The notes under the pieces: model-generated
Databases searched by the model: none
What the model was told of the DNA's origin: nothing
Seen by the model: only the letters and a program-made list of their open reading frames with translations
Program-made: the position numbers and the translations under genes
NCBI GenBank assembly: GCA_947095585.1
Contig: OX352761.1
Location: 66,481,823 to 66,545,822 of the forward strand
Direction: 5' to 3'
Length of the DNA stretch: 64,000 nt
Origin: Nephrocerus scutellatus
Lineage: Eukaryota; Arthropoda; Insecta; Diptera; Pipunculidae
In this document: in pieces, positions 1 to 10,295 of the stretch
Numbering within the stretch: the first letter of the stretch is position 1
Layout of the letters: each line of letters begins with the position of its first letter

Positions 1-134
1 TGTTTAATTTACCTTGATGAGTGTCTGTAATTTAATATTTTAATGATTGCTATGCAGAAAGCAACATGAAGAATCCGTTTAATGGGGAATATGGGTCAAG
101 AATCCAATTAGACTTGTATGTCACTAATTGCTTT

Positions 135-434
135 GGGTCTATTCTTTTATTCAACCCGAGCGAATGAAGTTACCCGGAGTACAACTAGCGAACGTTGCAC
201 GGCCTAAAAATGTTTGGTGTGTACACTAGGTAACTTTACTCGCTCTTACTCTGCCTTACACTGATATTCATTTCAGTTGAAGTAAAAAATAGGAAACTGC
301 GTATGCACCGTGTCGTGCTCGGTTCTCAAAAAAAAAGGAAGAGTACAGAGTAAAATTACCCCAGTTGAATAAAAAAACAAACTGTAAATTTTTGATGTAC
401 ACTGCTCGCTCGGGTTGAATAAAAGAATAGACCC
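135..434. mobile_element. MITE-like foldback element, 29-bp perfect terminal inverted repeats
   Basis: The two ends form a perfect inverted repeat of about 29 bases: the left end begins GGGTCTATTCTTTTATTCAA at 135 and its reverse complement ends at 434. The roughly 300-bp interior has no convincing coding frame. Small size, long terminal inverted repeats and no coding capacity are what a non-autonomous DNA transposon shows. Both sides carry TTT next to the repeat (132-134 and 435-437), which may be a short target duplication. The superfamily is not assigned. Confidence 0.7.
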
Positions 435-661
435 TTTGAGTCAATATATTGATATTAGTTTTTGTTTTTGGATATATGGTGTATGCATTCATGCACTGCA
501 TGGCATTTCTTATGGGTATGGCTATTCCTACTACTTAAATAAATGACGCATGGTTTAACTTAGCGCAATCTTTGTATGGATATGTGTGTATAAGCTTTTA
601 TTTAACAATTTAAATACGGGAATTTTTTAATGTTACAATTGTTTTAAGAATTTGTTCAGGC

Positions 662-991
662 CGTGTTTTTTTTAATGTCGGAGAAATTGGAGAAATACGA
701 GTTCCGAGATATCCGATAAATCCGATAATTTTTTTCTGTGATCAGATCTGTCAGATCAAAAAAATTATCTGCTGTTTTTTTTAGTATCAGAGAAAAGTTT
801 TATTTTTTACCTAAACTACAGCGGTCAAAAAATGTTTATTTTTTCAGAGTAAAAAGATCATATCAGACAACAATCGGCGCGAAAAAAAAGGCCTAAGAAG
901 AAAAATTTTTTCTCGGGGATTGAAAAACGCAGATCTCAGTTCTGACAGTTAAATTATCTCTCCGATTACTCCGACCTAAAAAAAAACATGC
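662..991. mobile_element. MITE-like foldback element with imperfect inverted repeats
   Basis: The left end (poly-T, then GTCGGAGAAATTGGAGAAAT) matches the reverse complement of the right end (poly-T, then GTCGGAGTAATCGGAGAGAT) with a few mismatches. The interior repeats short TCAGAT/TCCGAT words and has no open frame. It is probably an older non-autonomous element. The neighbouring 435-661 and 992-1350 hold nothing I can identify. Confidence 0.5.
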
Positions 992-1350
992 ATGGACCCG
1001 CGCGGTTGCGTTATTGTTCACTGGAGTAGTGCATTTATATTTGTTACTTATGAGATAATTATTTTTGTACGGGTGGCAGTCATCATATCATGAAAACCCA
1101 GTTTCGTTTCCACGGTGTTGCATATTGCACTGTATGCACAAAACCAGGGGCATGATAACCGCACGGAGATATATGGCGATCAATAAAATTTACATTGGAA
1201 TACAATAACAGTTCACCGCCAGGCCATAATGAGAATAGAACATCTTCGAGAAAAGGAACTTATTTGACTAGTTTGAATAATTTTAGCAAATATATGAGAT
1301 TTTTTTTTGAACTTTAAAAAATACGGAAGGAGGTAGTCATGTAAATTACT

Positions 1351-1846
1351 TTTCACACGACCATAGACGTGACTGTTTCCTACGTTATATCCTACCTTCA
1401 AAAGTAGGCATTATTCACACTAGTGTGTTAACATAGAAAATACTATTGTTATTTACTGCAGTCTTAGTGTACACACATGCCCACAGTAGTATTGCATTGC
1501 GCATGAGCAGCTTAGCAGAGAAATTGTTTTGATCGTGTGAAAAATAGCCTACATTACTCGCTCAAAAATGTTCTTTTTACATGACCATATCGCGCTTTCC
1601 TCGCTCGTTATTTAATATACTATTTCACACGACCATAGACGAAAGTGACTGTTTCGTATGCTAAAACCTACCTTGAAACCCATGCATAACCCACACTAGT
1701 GTGTTAACATGAAAAATACTTTTGTTATTTACTGCAGTCTCAGTGGACACACATTCCCACAGTAGTATTGCATAACGCATGAGCAGTTAACCGAGAAATT
1801 GTTTTGATCGTGTGAAAAATACCGTACATTACTCGCTGAAAAGTGC
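1351..1846. repeat. Diverged two-unit tandem duplication, period about 272 bp
   Basis: The sequence starting TTTCACACGACCATAGACG at 1351 recurs at 1623 and the two units stay alignable to their ends, with small indels. Each unit contains the perfect 12-bp palindrome CACACTAGTGTG followed by TTAACAT, and ends near TGATCGTGTGAAAAATA. No coding frame spans either unit. The second unit ends where the hAT transposase relic begins. Confidence 0.7.
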
Positions 1847-2235
1847 CTATCGTACAAGGTGGTCTGCAAGGGCTGTTGCAGCTTTAGTGTTTAAACGCTT
1901 AAAAAATATAAAAGAGGCAGTACTACAACAGAAAAAAACTGTTGTTATTGAAACGAAATCATTAATTAAATGACTGATTATGAAACTGCTATAATGACAA
2001 TCGTATGGAATAAAATATTGCAAATAATAAATCAAATCCAACAAGTAAATCCTTAAAATCTATTGATTGCAGCGTTGTTAAAGGAGCGTCATTATTGAAA
2101 AGTCTCGAAATTTTTATTAATGAAAGCATAAAACATAATTTCAACGAAATCGAATCTAAAGTTAAAGAACTATCAGATGCAACATTTGAAAATGATCGCA
2201 AGTGAACGTGTACAGAAAACCGAAAGGAGTTTTTA

Positions 2236-2995
2236 AATTCTCTATATTAACTTCGCGTAAAAATGTTTAACCTTACTTTTTGTAAAAATTTCGAAGTGAT
2301 TGGGCCCCGGTGTCGAAAGGCCCCATACAAAACTATAAACAAATTTACCCGATTTTCCTCAAATTTTATACACACGTGTTTAATACTATGGACAACGCTT
2401 TTCGTTAAATTTTGGGCCGAGGGGCTCCCACATAATTTCTTTTAAAATGGACAAACTTTTTGTTAAATTCTCTAGATTAACTTCGCGTGCCCACTTCTTA
2501 AAGCCCGATTTTCTTTAAATTTTATACGCGTGTTTACTCCGATCGACAACACTTTCTGTAATTGGAAGTGATCGGGACCCGTGGTGGGGGGCACCCATAC
2601 AAATTTTCCAAAAAAGCACCCGATTTTCTTCAAATTTTATACGCGAGTGTATATACGACGGACAACACTTTCTGTAATTGGAAGTGATCGGGCCCCGTGG
2701 TGGGGGGCACCCATACAAATTTTCCAAAAAAGTACCCGATTTTCTTCAAATTTTATACGCGAGTGTATATACGACGGACAACACTTTTTGTAAAAATTTG
2801 GAAGTGATGAGGCCTCGCGGTCGGGTGGCACCTATACAAATTTTATAAAAAAAAGTACCCTATTCTCTTCAAATTTTATACGCATGTGTATCTCCGATGG
2901 AAAACACTTTTTGTAAAAATTTGGAAGTGATGAGGCCGCGATGTCGGAGGGGTCCCTAACAAAAATTTTAAAAAATGTACCCGATTTTATTCAAA
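2236..2995 (+). repeat. ~118-bp minisatellite array, plus orientation, inside the hAT relic
   Basis: About six units are phased on CCCGATTTTCTTCAAATTTT (near 2349, 2502, 2619, 2735, 2857, 2980), each followed by ATACGCG-GTGTATMTCCGA, AACACTTTTTGTAAAAATTT and a GC-rich segment containing GGGCCCCG. The units at 2590-2830 are close to identical. The reverse complement of this same family forms the arrays near 37.3, 44.3, 47.5, 53.3, 56.6 and 62.6 kb. The words TGTACAGAAAA at about 2208 and 2996 flank the array. Confidence 0.85.
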
Positions 2996-3388
2996 CTGTA
3001 CAGAAAAATTTTAATTTTTATGAGTTGTTTTTTATTTTTAAATAGCGTAATATGCGATCATTTAATAACAGAACTGAACGGTCGCGGTAAAATCTATGAA
3101 CAAGAATCATCATCTTATTCTTATCTTTAACATGTTAACTAATAAAAATACATTTTTTTTTCTTTTGATTTGTTGTATTTTTTTCTGATTTATTAATGTT
3201 CATCCAGTTCTGTTTAAAGTTTCAAGTCTATAGCTTAATGGGAAGTTAGTTTAAAATCAATTATAAAATTGCACCCGCACAGACCGACATACACGAAAGC
3301 GAGCTAATAAAAACGTTTTAAAATTACTTCAGTTAACAGTTTTGAATCTTTTTAGAAAATAATTAATGTATACAAAAAAGCATTAAAT
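2996..3388 (+). other. Gap between hAT fragments, mostly degenerate
   Basis: Except for the short hAT-like frame at 3045-3130, this AT-rich stretch has no recognisable coding content. It probably is decayed transposase sequence between the conserved blocks. Confidence 0.35.
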
Positions 3389-3639
3389 ATGAAAGCAATT
3401 TTTACAAACGTGGAAATTATTTTGAGAATTTTAGACGCATCGCTTACGCTTATTTTTTTGTCTAGAAAGAGTATAAATTTATCTAAGAAACTTACGTCAG
3501 AGGAAAGACTAAATAATATGGCTATTTTATATATAGAGAATAACTTACTAAAAATTATTGATAATAATGAGGTAGTTAATAAGTTTGCAAAACAAAAAGC
3601 AAGAAGAAAATTTATTTAAATAAGTTCACATTTTATTTT

Positions 3640-4145
3640 TTTATAATTTAACTAAAACATTAATCTATCGTATATATATTAATATTACGTTAAGTTAAAA
3701 CAAACAGTATTTTTAATTTCTTAAAACGGATATATTTATTATTTGAGAAATTAAACTAGAGCTTCGGATCCCTTACCACTGGTGGGGGGAAATCGTCAGC
3801 TATACGAGGTGACTGCTTAAAGACTGAAGAATTGAGATCAAGCGATCCCTTTTTATAATGCTTAATTGTTACCGCAGCATTTTGACTGCGGATGATAAAC
3901 TCTGTATTGTTTAGTCTAGATGAGATACATTTAAATAGCGATCTATTTATAATGCTTGATTGCTAACGCAGCTATATTGTTTAGTCTAGATGAGATACAT
4001 TTAAATGGCAAAAGTGCTGACATGCAACTTTGTAGAGATTTCTACGCATTACATTTACTGGTTGAATTTAAAGTCCAGGATTTGTTTATCTTTATATTGG
4101 TTTGTTGATATTTGTTGGGGCGTATAAGATGGCTCTGACATAACA
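3640..4145 (-). mobile_element. 3' LTR of an old errantivirus-like element
   Basis: On the minus strand a polypurine tract (AAAGGGGGAGG, 4146-4157) is followed by TGTTATGTCAGAGCC, so the LTR begins at 4145. This is the same arrangement as in the intact-looking errantivirus at 26165. The env frame runs across the junction and stops inside the LTR, as is usual in errantiviruses. Inside there are two copies of a roughly 75-100-bp segment (TTTAGTCTAGATGAGATACA at 3909-3934 and 3977-4002, each next to a TTATAATGCTT word) and a candidate TATA box (CATTATAAAAAGG on the minus strand near 3860). The lower boundary is not fixed and 3640 is an estimate. Confidence 0.55.
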
Positions 4146-4560
4146 CCTCCCCCTTTAAAGTCTTCTGTTGGTCGAGAAGCGACTCGTTGAAGATTGACAT
4201 TATATTTTATAATTTTCATTTTTTTATTTTTACATTTAAGATAGATATAAAATATTATGATCAATATAATTGTTAAAATTATCATATACATAGTAAAATT
4301 TGTATAGTTGTGTTTGTATTTTAATTCTTACATTTCTTTTAAGTTTTTTATATTTTGATAATTTAATTCTTGGAAAGTTAAATCATTTGATTTGGTATAA
4401 TTGATATTTGCGATTGTATTTTGAATTAAGAGTTCGTGTTTGTAGTTTTTTCTCTCGTAATTTTTATTATCTATTTTAATTTTACAATTTTCAAACTTAA
4501 TTAAGTAATTACCTTTAACAACAATGTTTTGATTAATTAAGTTATGGGGATTTTATATAG
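4055..4560 (-). pseudogene. env: Errantivirus env, C-terminal fragment
   Basis: Reading the minus strand, a frame from about 4560 contains GNYLIKFENCKIKIDNKNY, which aligns with the homologous stretch of the env at 25.8 kb (GSKIIKFENCNIEIENKTY). It then has an in-frame stop near 4325, and continues at 4291 with a 20-residue hydrophobic membrane anchor (MYMIILTIILIIIFYIYLK), a basic cytoplasmic segment and a tail reading GGGVMSEPSY across the LTR start, ending at 4055. Env of errantiviruses is a membrane fusion glycoprotein; here only the last part of the transmembrane subunit survives. The upstream part is missing: rearranged CsRn1-like LTR sequence begins around 4640. Only the 4560-4640 junction is seen, so whether that element inserted here cannot be decided. 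Confidence 0.65.
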
Positions 4561-4728
4561 ATAAATGTTTGGTTAGGTTTCCCTATACAAAATTATTATC
4601 ATGCCACGCCCCCTTTTGCGTTCACCAGAATACTTAACCACCGGAGCACGTGAGGAACACTGCTTGCTGATTTCTACAGCAGTATTTTTTTAAACCAAGG
4701 TTATTCTTTATTTATGTTTTTAATTTTT

Positions 4729-5012
4729 ATTTTAATTTATTTAGGAATAAGTGTTAAAGTTTTGGTAATTTTATGTTAAGAAAGTATTAGGATAATATAC
4801 AAAAAAAAATTTACAATTAATTTTCAGTGTCTGAACAAAAGAATGGCGAAAGACGAATGAAGAATGAAGTATTTTAATTTATTTAGGAATAAGTGTTAAA
4901 GTTTTGGTAATTTTATGTTAAGAAAGTATTAGGATAATATACAAAAAAAAATTTACAATTAATTTTCAGTGTCTGAACAAAAGAATGGCGAAAGACGAAT
5001 GAAGTAAAATGG
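4729..5012. repeat. 142-bp tandem duplication within the CsRn1-like LTR
   Basis: The segment starting TTTTAATTTATTTAGGAATA is present twice back to back with a 142-bp period (TTAGGAATAAGTG at 4741 and 4883). The copies are essentially identical except at the junction (GAAGAATGAAGTA), so the duplication is recent compared with the decay of the neighbouring pol. Confidence 0.85.
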
Positions 5013-5100
5013 CCGACTGTCACTCCCTTCCTCTTTCTCTAGTGGCTGCGTTCACACGTTTGCGATTAATCGAAAATTGTAATTTCTTTCGAAAGTAAAA

Positions 5101-5273
5101 AATAAATTCTCGGCCTTCGACGAAATTTTTGAAATGCTTGATGGCTGAATAAGCAGATAAAAGTTCCCTGTCGTACGTACTGTAGCGAGTTTCGGCGTCA
5201 TTTAGCTTTCGCGAATAGGAGAAAAGTGGTTGCCAACCTCTTTGTGTTAGTTCTTGTAATACTGCTCCTTCTG
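5101..5273 (-). pseudogene. 173-bp RNase H fragment embedded in the LTR
   Basis: Positions 5101-5273 repeat 7030-7202, apparently without a mismatch, in the same orientation. The source lies in the RNase H domain of the neighbouring pol (frame reading VLQELTQRGWQPLFSYSRKL and ending near EGREFILFS). On both sides it is bounded by LTR sequence (CGAAAGT before, TTAAAGTTTTGG after). It is therefore a small templated insertion of internal element sequence into its own LTR, not an independent gene. Confidence 0.85.
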
Positions 5274-5582
5274 TTAAAGTTTTGGTAATTTTATGTTAAG
5301 AAAGTATTAGGATAATATACAAAAAAAAAATTACAATTAATTTTCAGTGTCTGAACAAAAGAATGGCGAAAGACGAATGAAGTAAAATGGCCGACTGTCA
5401 CTCCCTTCCTCTTTCTCTAGTGGCTGCGTTCACACGTTTGCGATTAATCGAAAATTGTAATTTCTTTCGAAAGTGAATTCATGGCTGCGTTCGCACGTTT
5501 GCGCGATTAATCGAAAATTGAGATTTCTTTTGAAAGTGAATTCATTTCCGACTAGGAACCGTGTACGTAAGTGGTGCCGCCA

Positions 5583-8500
5583 CACTATCCTACCCCCAGT
5601 GAACGCTGTGAACGATAGAAAGCTACTGATAGCGAGCTGGTTTGTTGATAGTGCGACCTCCTCTGGATCGGATCGGTTCAGTGATATTTTGCTGATAACT
5701 TACTTTTTCCGAGATGTATATGTTTTCTCTTCGCCGATGAGTGATGGTTCATGCGTAGAGTTCGCTTTGGTTGGTATTTCAATCGATGTACTGGTAGGTT
5801 GTTCGGATTGTTTTGCTTCTATGAAACAGGGTTTAAGTCGGCTTATTGAAACCGTTGCATCCTAACCTTTGATAAGCAGCGTGAAGTATTTTTCGTTTCG
5901 TTTGATTATCGGGTATGGTCCCTCGTATGGCGGTTGTAGTGATTTGCGCACTGCGTCTGTTCGAACTAAAACGTATTCGCATGTTGGTAATTCCTTGAAA
6001 AGGAAGATTTATTCTTTCGAATGTCGTGATGGTGACGAGGTCTGAATGTCTTTAAATTGATTCCGCAACTGTATAACTAATTCGGACTGATGAGTATTCT
6101 TGCTTGGTTGAATAAAATCCGCAGGTAGTCGTATATGTTCTCCGTAAACGAGTTCGAGCGATGTACTTTGTAAATCATCCCGATATTAAGTTCTCAGGCC
6201 GAGTAATATTAGCGGTAAAGATTTTGTCCATTGTTGTTTTCCAACGCACATTATTGCTCTTTTTAAGGTGCGGTGCCAACGTTCTATCATTCCGTTGCAA
6301 GCTGGATTATAAGCTGTCGTTCTTTTGCAGTTGAATCCGAGTGACTAGGACAGTTCATCGAGTAGGCTTGATTCGAATTGCGCGCCCCTGTCGGTCACGA
6401 TGCTTGTTGGGACTCCGAATCGGCTAATCCATGTATTGATAAGTGTATCAGCTTTTGTTTCAGTTCTAATATTAGGGATTGGTGTGGCTTCTGCCCAACT
6501 TTCTTTTGGCGTGTTTTGTTATTTTACATCTTTGGCAGCGTACACAATGTTTAGTCCAAGAGCTTATTTCCTGGTTCATGGCTGGCCACAAAATTTTTTT
6601 TCAGATTTGTCTCGTTGTGGCACGAATACCGGGATGAGAGACGTTGTGGTATGCTTCGTAGACTTGCCGACGAAATGCCCTAGGAATGAATGGACGTTGT
6701 GTGTTCGTTGAAATGTCACATACAATTTCTTTATTAGTGCCAAAAACCGGACATTTTTTGAACTTTAGAGACGTATTTGATTCCATTAGGCCCGCTAGCT
6801 CTGAATCTTTTGTTTGTTCATCTGCGATTGATACGTAATCGATTGTGCTTCCTACGCTAATCTGTTCGTCGCGTGAAAGAGTATCAGCAACGACGTTGTT
6901 GTCGCCCGAAATGTGACGAATGTCCGACGTGTACTGCGCTATGAAGTCTAGGTGGCGGCGTTGTCTGGGTGAGGCTCTCTCAAGATTTTGCCGTAGCGCG
7001 AAGGTTAGTGGTTTATGGTCCGAGAATAGAATAAATTCTCGGCCTTCGACGAAATTTTTGAAATGCTTGATGGCTGAATAAGCAGATAAAAGTTCCCTGT
7101 CGTACGTACTGTAGCGAGTTTCGGCGTCATTTAGCTTTCGCGAATAGGAGAAAAGTGGTTGCCAACCTCTTTGTGTTAGTTCTTGTAATACTGCTCCTTC
7201 TGCTGTATTTGACGCGTCGACAAGGATTGCGAATTTGGCGTTCGGAATCTATTGGTGATTTATCCCTTTTTTTGGCCCTTGATAAACTCGTACAATATCG
7301 CCTGGTCATGTGCTACGTTAGGTAGAAAAATTCTATAGTAATTTAACATTCCCAAAAATCGAAGAATGACGTCGGTCGTAATCGGTTTTGGGTAATTTTA
7401 AATTGCCTCTACTCTGTGTTTATCAGGCAGCATGCCGTTTGCGTTGATGTTGAAACCGAGGAAAGATATTTCGGATGTTTAAATTAATTACTAAACCTGC
7501 AAAACGATACGTAAGTGGTCTAAATGGTTCTCGTTGTTTCGTGAGGCGATGAGCACATCGTCGATGTACGGGAATACGAATGCCAGGTCTCGAAAAAATG
7601 AGTGAACCAATCGTTGGAATGTTTGGGCCGCGTTACGTAACCCGAATGTCATCCGCGGGAACTCGAACAATCCAAACGGAGTTGTGATTGCGGTTTTCTC
7701 GATGTCTTTTTTCTCGATTGGGACCTGTGTCTGCTCGCACTCGCATGAGGTCGATCTTTGAGAACCTGGTGCATGACTCGAGCTGATGCGTGAAATCGGT
7801 CACGAACGGAATCGGATAACGGTCTGGTTTTGTCATCGAATTTAAGGCCCTGTATTCGCCATATAATCTCCAGTTGCCATCCTTTTTCTACGCGATGTGT
7901 AGCGGGCTTGCCCAATTGCTTTTGGAGGGCCGGCGTATTCCCTATGCCATCCAACCTTCAATTTCGGCCTTAGCAGTTTTCATTATCCGCATTTAGCCGT
8001 TGTACCTTCGCGTGGCAAGGCTGACCGGATGTCTAGATGCAGTGTGCAACGCTGTGGCTTGCTGTGTTTAGGTTTGCCGACTCGTGAGAGACTGCTTTGA
8101 ACACGTGTAGTAGTTCCGCTATCTCGGGTTTTACTAAATGGGTATTTATTGTTGTTAAGCCATATGACGTAATTTGTATTGGTTTTCCTTTGACATCGAG
8201 TTTTGTGTCCGAATCGATAAGCTTTTTGTTTTTTACATCGACCAATAAACCGTAGTGTGATAGGAAATCAGCGCCATCGATTGATTTTTGCCACAACATA
8301 CCTCCATGTCAGTGGTCTGCGAAGGGTTATGTTGAGTGTGAAGTTTTTGTTACCGTACGTGTCGATAGCTGTATAGTTGGCTGCGAATAATTTAAATGTA
8401 GTTAAATTTGACTTTTTTAGGTTTGCTGGTGGTATTACCGAAACGTCTGCACCTGTGTCAATAGGGAATTGTAGCTTATTTTGAGAATCGACTATGATAA

Positions 8501-8638
8501 GGCGGCTGTTTGAAGTTTGGCTACCAACACTTGCCGCTTGCAGCGTGGTGCAGGGTTTAATGCATTTTGTGGCTTGGATCCCGAGTTTGTAATGGTACCA
8601 ACAATTAGGGTGTTTGGCTACCTGTTCATTTGATCGCG
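5583..8638 (-). pseudogene. pol: CsRn1-like gypsy Gag C terminus and Pol, degenerate
   Basis: Domains in order on the minus strand: a Gag zinc motif near 8600-8520 (CWYHYKLGIQATKC..PC, the CHCC-type motif of the CsRn1 clade); protease (FPIDTGADVSVIPP near 8470, then IDGADFLSHYGLLVDV near 8280); reverse transcriptase at about 7950-7400 (KKDGNWRLYGEYRALN, FSKIDLMR, ITTPFGLFEFPR, then YIDDVLIAS, with the YIDD active-site box); RNase H at about 7240-6900 (ILVDASNTAEGA, YDRELLSAYSAIKHF, FSDHKPLTFALR); integrase at about 6790-5770 (zinc-finger part, then [10 protein letters not shown], then NGMIERWHRTLKRA). Between about 6540 and 6490 the sequence jumps from the CXXC of the integrase finger to WAEATPIPN, so the start of the catalytic core with its first Asp is deleted. 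Frameshifts and stops occur throughout. The missing N-terminal Gag is at 32907-33613. Confidence 0.8.
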
Positions 8639-8942
8639 AATTTGTAATGAACTATCACCTTCGTTAAACCGAGATGATTTGAGGCGAAGACGCAACTTCG
8701 CTCGGCATTACAACCGAATGCCGTATGGTGGGGCTGAAGCAGCGTGCACGTCTAGTTCGGCTCTTGCTAGCTCGCCGGATTGGGAGGGGGTTATTTGCCG
8801 CCAGCCACACACCGTCCTCATTGACAAAAAAAAATATTTTGTAGTTACGTGCACAAAAAAAAAAAAAAACCCTGGAGAGACAACTAAGAGCAGAATGCCT
8901 TCCCTGGTTATCTGGTCCGACCAACCCGGGACGCCATTGCAT

Positions 8943-10295
8943 TGTATTATATATATATAGAGATAAGGTAGAAATAACTAAGTAAGGCTAAGTAAATGTA
9001 GTGCATGGGTGTATTATATATATATATATATAGAGATAAGGTAGAAATAACCAAGTAAGGCTAAGTATACTTAAGTAAGGCTAAGTAAATGTAGTGCATG
9101 TGTGTATTATATATATATATATAGATAAGGTAGAAATAACTAAGTAAGGCTAAGTATACTTAAGTAAGGCTAAGTATACTTAAGTAAGGCTAAGTATATT
9201 TAAGTAAGGCTAAGTAAATGTAGTGCATGTGTGTATTATATATATATAAAGATAAGGTAGAAATAACCAAGTAAAGCTAAGTATACTTAAGTAAGGCTAA
9301 GTATACTTAAGTAAGGCTAAGTAAATGTAGTGTAGGTGAGTACTATATATATATAGAGATAAGGTAGAAATAACTAAGTAAGGCTAAGTATACTTAAGTA
9401 AGGCTAAGTTAATGTAGTGTATGTGTGTATTATATATATATATAGAGAGATAAGGTAGAAATAACCAAGTAAGGCTAAGTATACTTAAGTAAGGCTAAGT
9501 AAATGTAGTGCATGTGTGTATTATATATATATATAGAGATAAGGTAGAAATAACCAAGTAAGGCTAAGTATACTTAAGTAAGGCTAAGTAAATGTAGTGT
9601 AGGTGAGTACTATATATATATAGAGATAAGGTAGAAATAACTAAGTAAGGCTAAGTATACTTAAGGAAGGCTAAGTAAATGTAGTGTAGTGTAGTATATA
9701 TATAAGAATAATGTTCATATGATTAGGTGATATATTTAAGTAAGGCTAGGCTCATGTAGTGCGTGTTTGTTTTTAAATATGAAAAAAAAATAATGTTCAT
9801 ATGATTAGGTAATAAAGGTAAGTAAGGCTAGGCTCATGTAGTGCGTGGTTGTTTTATATATATATATGTAAGAATAATGTTCATATGATTAGGTAATATA
9901 TTTAAGTAAGGCTAGGCTCATGTAGTGCGTGTTTGTTTTTAAATATAAAAAAATAATGTTCGTATGATTAGGTAATATAGGTAAGTAAGGCTAGGCTCAT
10001 GTAGTGCGTGTTTGTTTTTAAATATATAAAAAAATAATGTTCATATGATTATGTAATATAGGTGAGTAAGGCTAGGCTCCTGTAGTGCGTGTTTGTTTTT
10101 AAATATATAAAAAAAATAATGTTCATATGATTAGGTAATATAGGTAAGTAAGGCTAGGCTCATGTAGTGCGTGTTTGTTTTATATATATGTAAAAATAAT
10201 GTTCGTATGATTAGGTAATATAGGTAAGTAAGGCTAGGCTCATGTATTGCGTGTTTGTTTTTAAATATATAAAAAAATAATGTTAATATGATTAG
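8943..10295. repeat. LTR satellite arrays: AAGGCTAAGTATACTT type and AATGTTCATATGATTAGG type
   Basis: From 8943 to about 9700 units of roughly 85-130 bp consist of a TA-dinucleotide run, AGATAAGGTAGAAATAACC, one to four copies of a ~22-bp subrepeat (AAGTAAGGCTAAGTATACTT) and TAAATGTAGTGCATGTGTG. From about 9705 to 10295 the array changes to ~83-bp units: AATAATGTTCATATGATTAG, GTAATATAGGTAAGTAAGGC, TAGGCTCATGTAGTGCGTGT, then T- and A-rich filler. Both types share GTAAGGCTA and TGTAGTG, so one probably arose from the other. The same arrays recur at 17187-18320, 26896-27257 and 31672-32033. Confidence 0.9.

Larger units (their letters stand above)
1851..3619 (+). pseudogene. hAT-superfamily transposase relic, fragmented
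   Basis: Three separated pieces read as one hAT transposase (type with N-terminal zinc finger and C-terminal dimerisation domain). At about 1851-1970 the frame reads TRWSARAVAALVFKRLKNIK, the conserved TRWSAR block. At 2035-2235 it resembles the following helical region (LLKSLEIFINES, KVKELSDATF). At about 3045-3130 a short frame gives VICDHLITELNGRGKIYEQ. At 3389-3619 the last 70 or so residues give the dimerisation C terminus (FTNVEIILRI, then TSEERLNNMAILYIEN and FAKQKARRKFI before TAA). The N-terminal zinc finger and the region carrying the catalytic acidic residues are not seen, several stops interrupt the frame, and a minisatellite occupies 2236-2995. Family assignment is by recall of conserved blocks; confidence is good for hAT, low for subfamily. 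Confidence 0.7.
4640..5579 (-). mobile_element. Rearranged 3' LTR of a CsRn1-like gypsy element
   Basis: Just past the degenerate pol end the minus strand reads a purine stretch (CTGGGGGTAGGATAG) and then TGTGGCGGCACCACTTACG, so the LTR starts at 5579. It is swollen by internal duplications. A 71-bp segment is repeated at 5408-5478 and 5479-5540. A block beginning TTAAAGTTTTGGTAATTTTA occurs three times (about 4750, 4892, 5274). The block TGGCCGACTGTCACTCCC to TTCGAAAGT occurs twice (5012-5097, 5389-5475). A 173-bp piece of pol lies inside it. The outer end is uncertain; CGTTCACCAGAATACTTAACC near 4620-4640 is the last sequence that could belong. Confidence 0.55.

Noticed and set aside
3389..3619. 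76-codon frame as an independent small gene
   Set aside because: It matches the hAT dimerisation C terminus in order after other hAT blocks, so it is part of a transposase relic.
8679..8960. Frames of about 93-98 codons on both strands at 8.7 and 16.8 kb
   Set aside because: They fall within the R-U5 part of the LTRs and are present only because the LTRs are alike.
8943..10295. CRISPR-like appearance of regularly spaced repeats
   Set aside because: The 'spacers' are themselves repeats (TA runs and filler), unit length varies, no cas genes are present and the DNA is eukaryotic; it is satellite DNA within an LTR.
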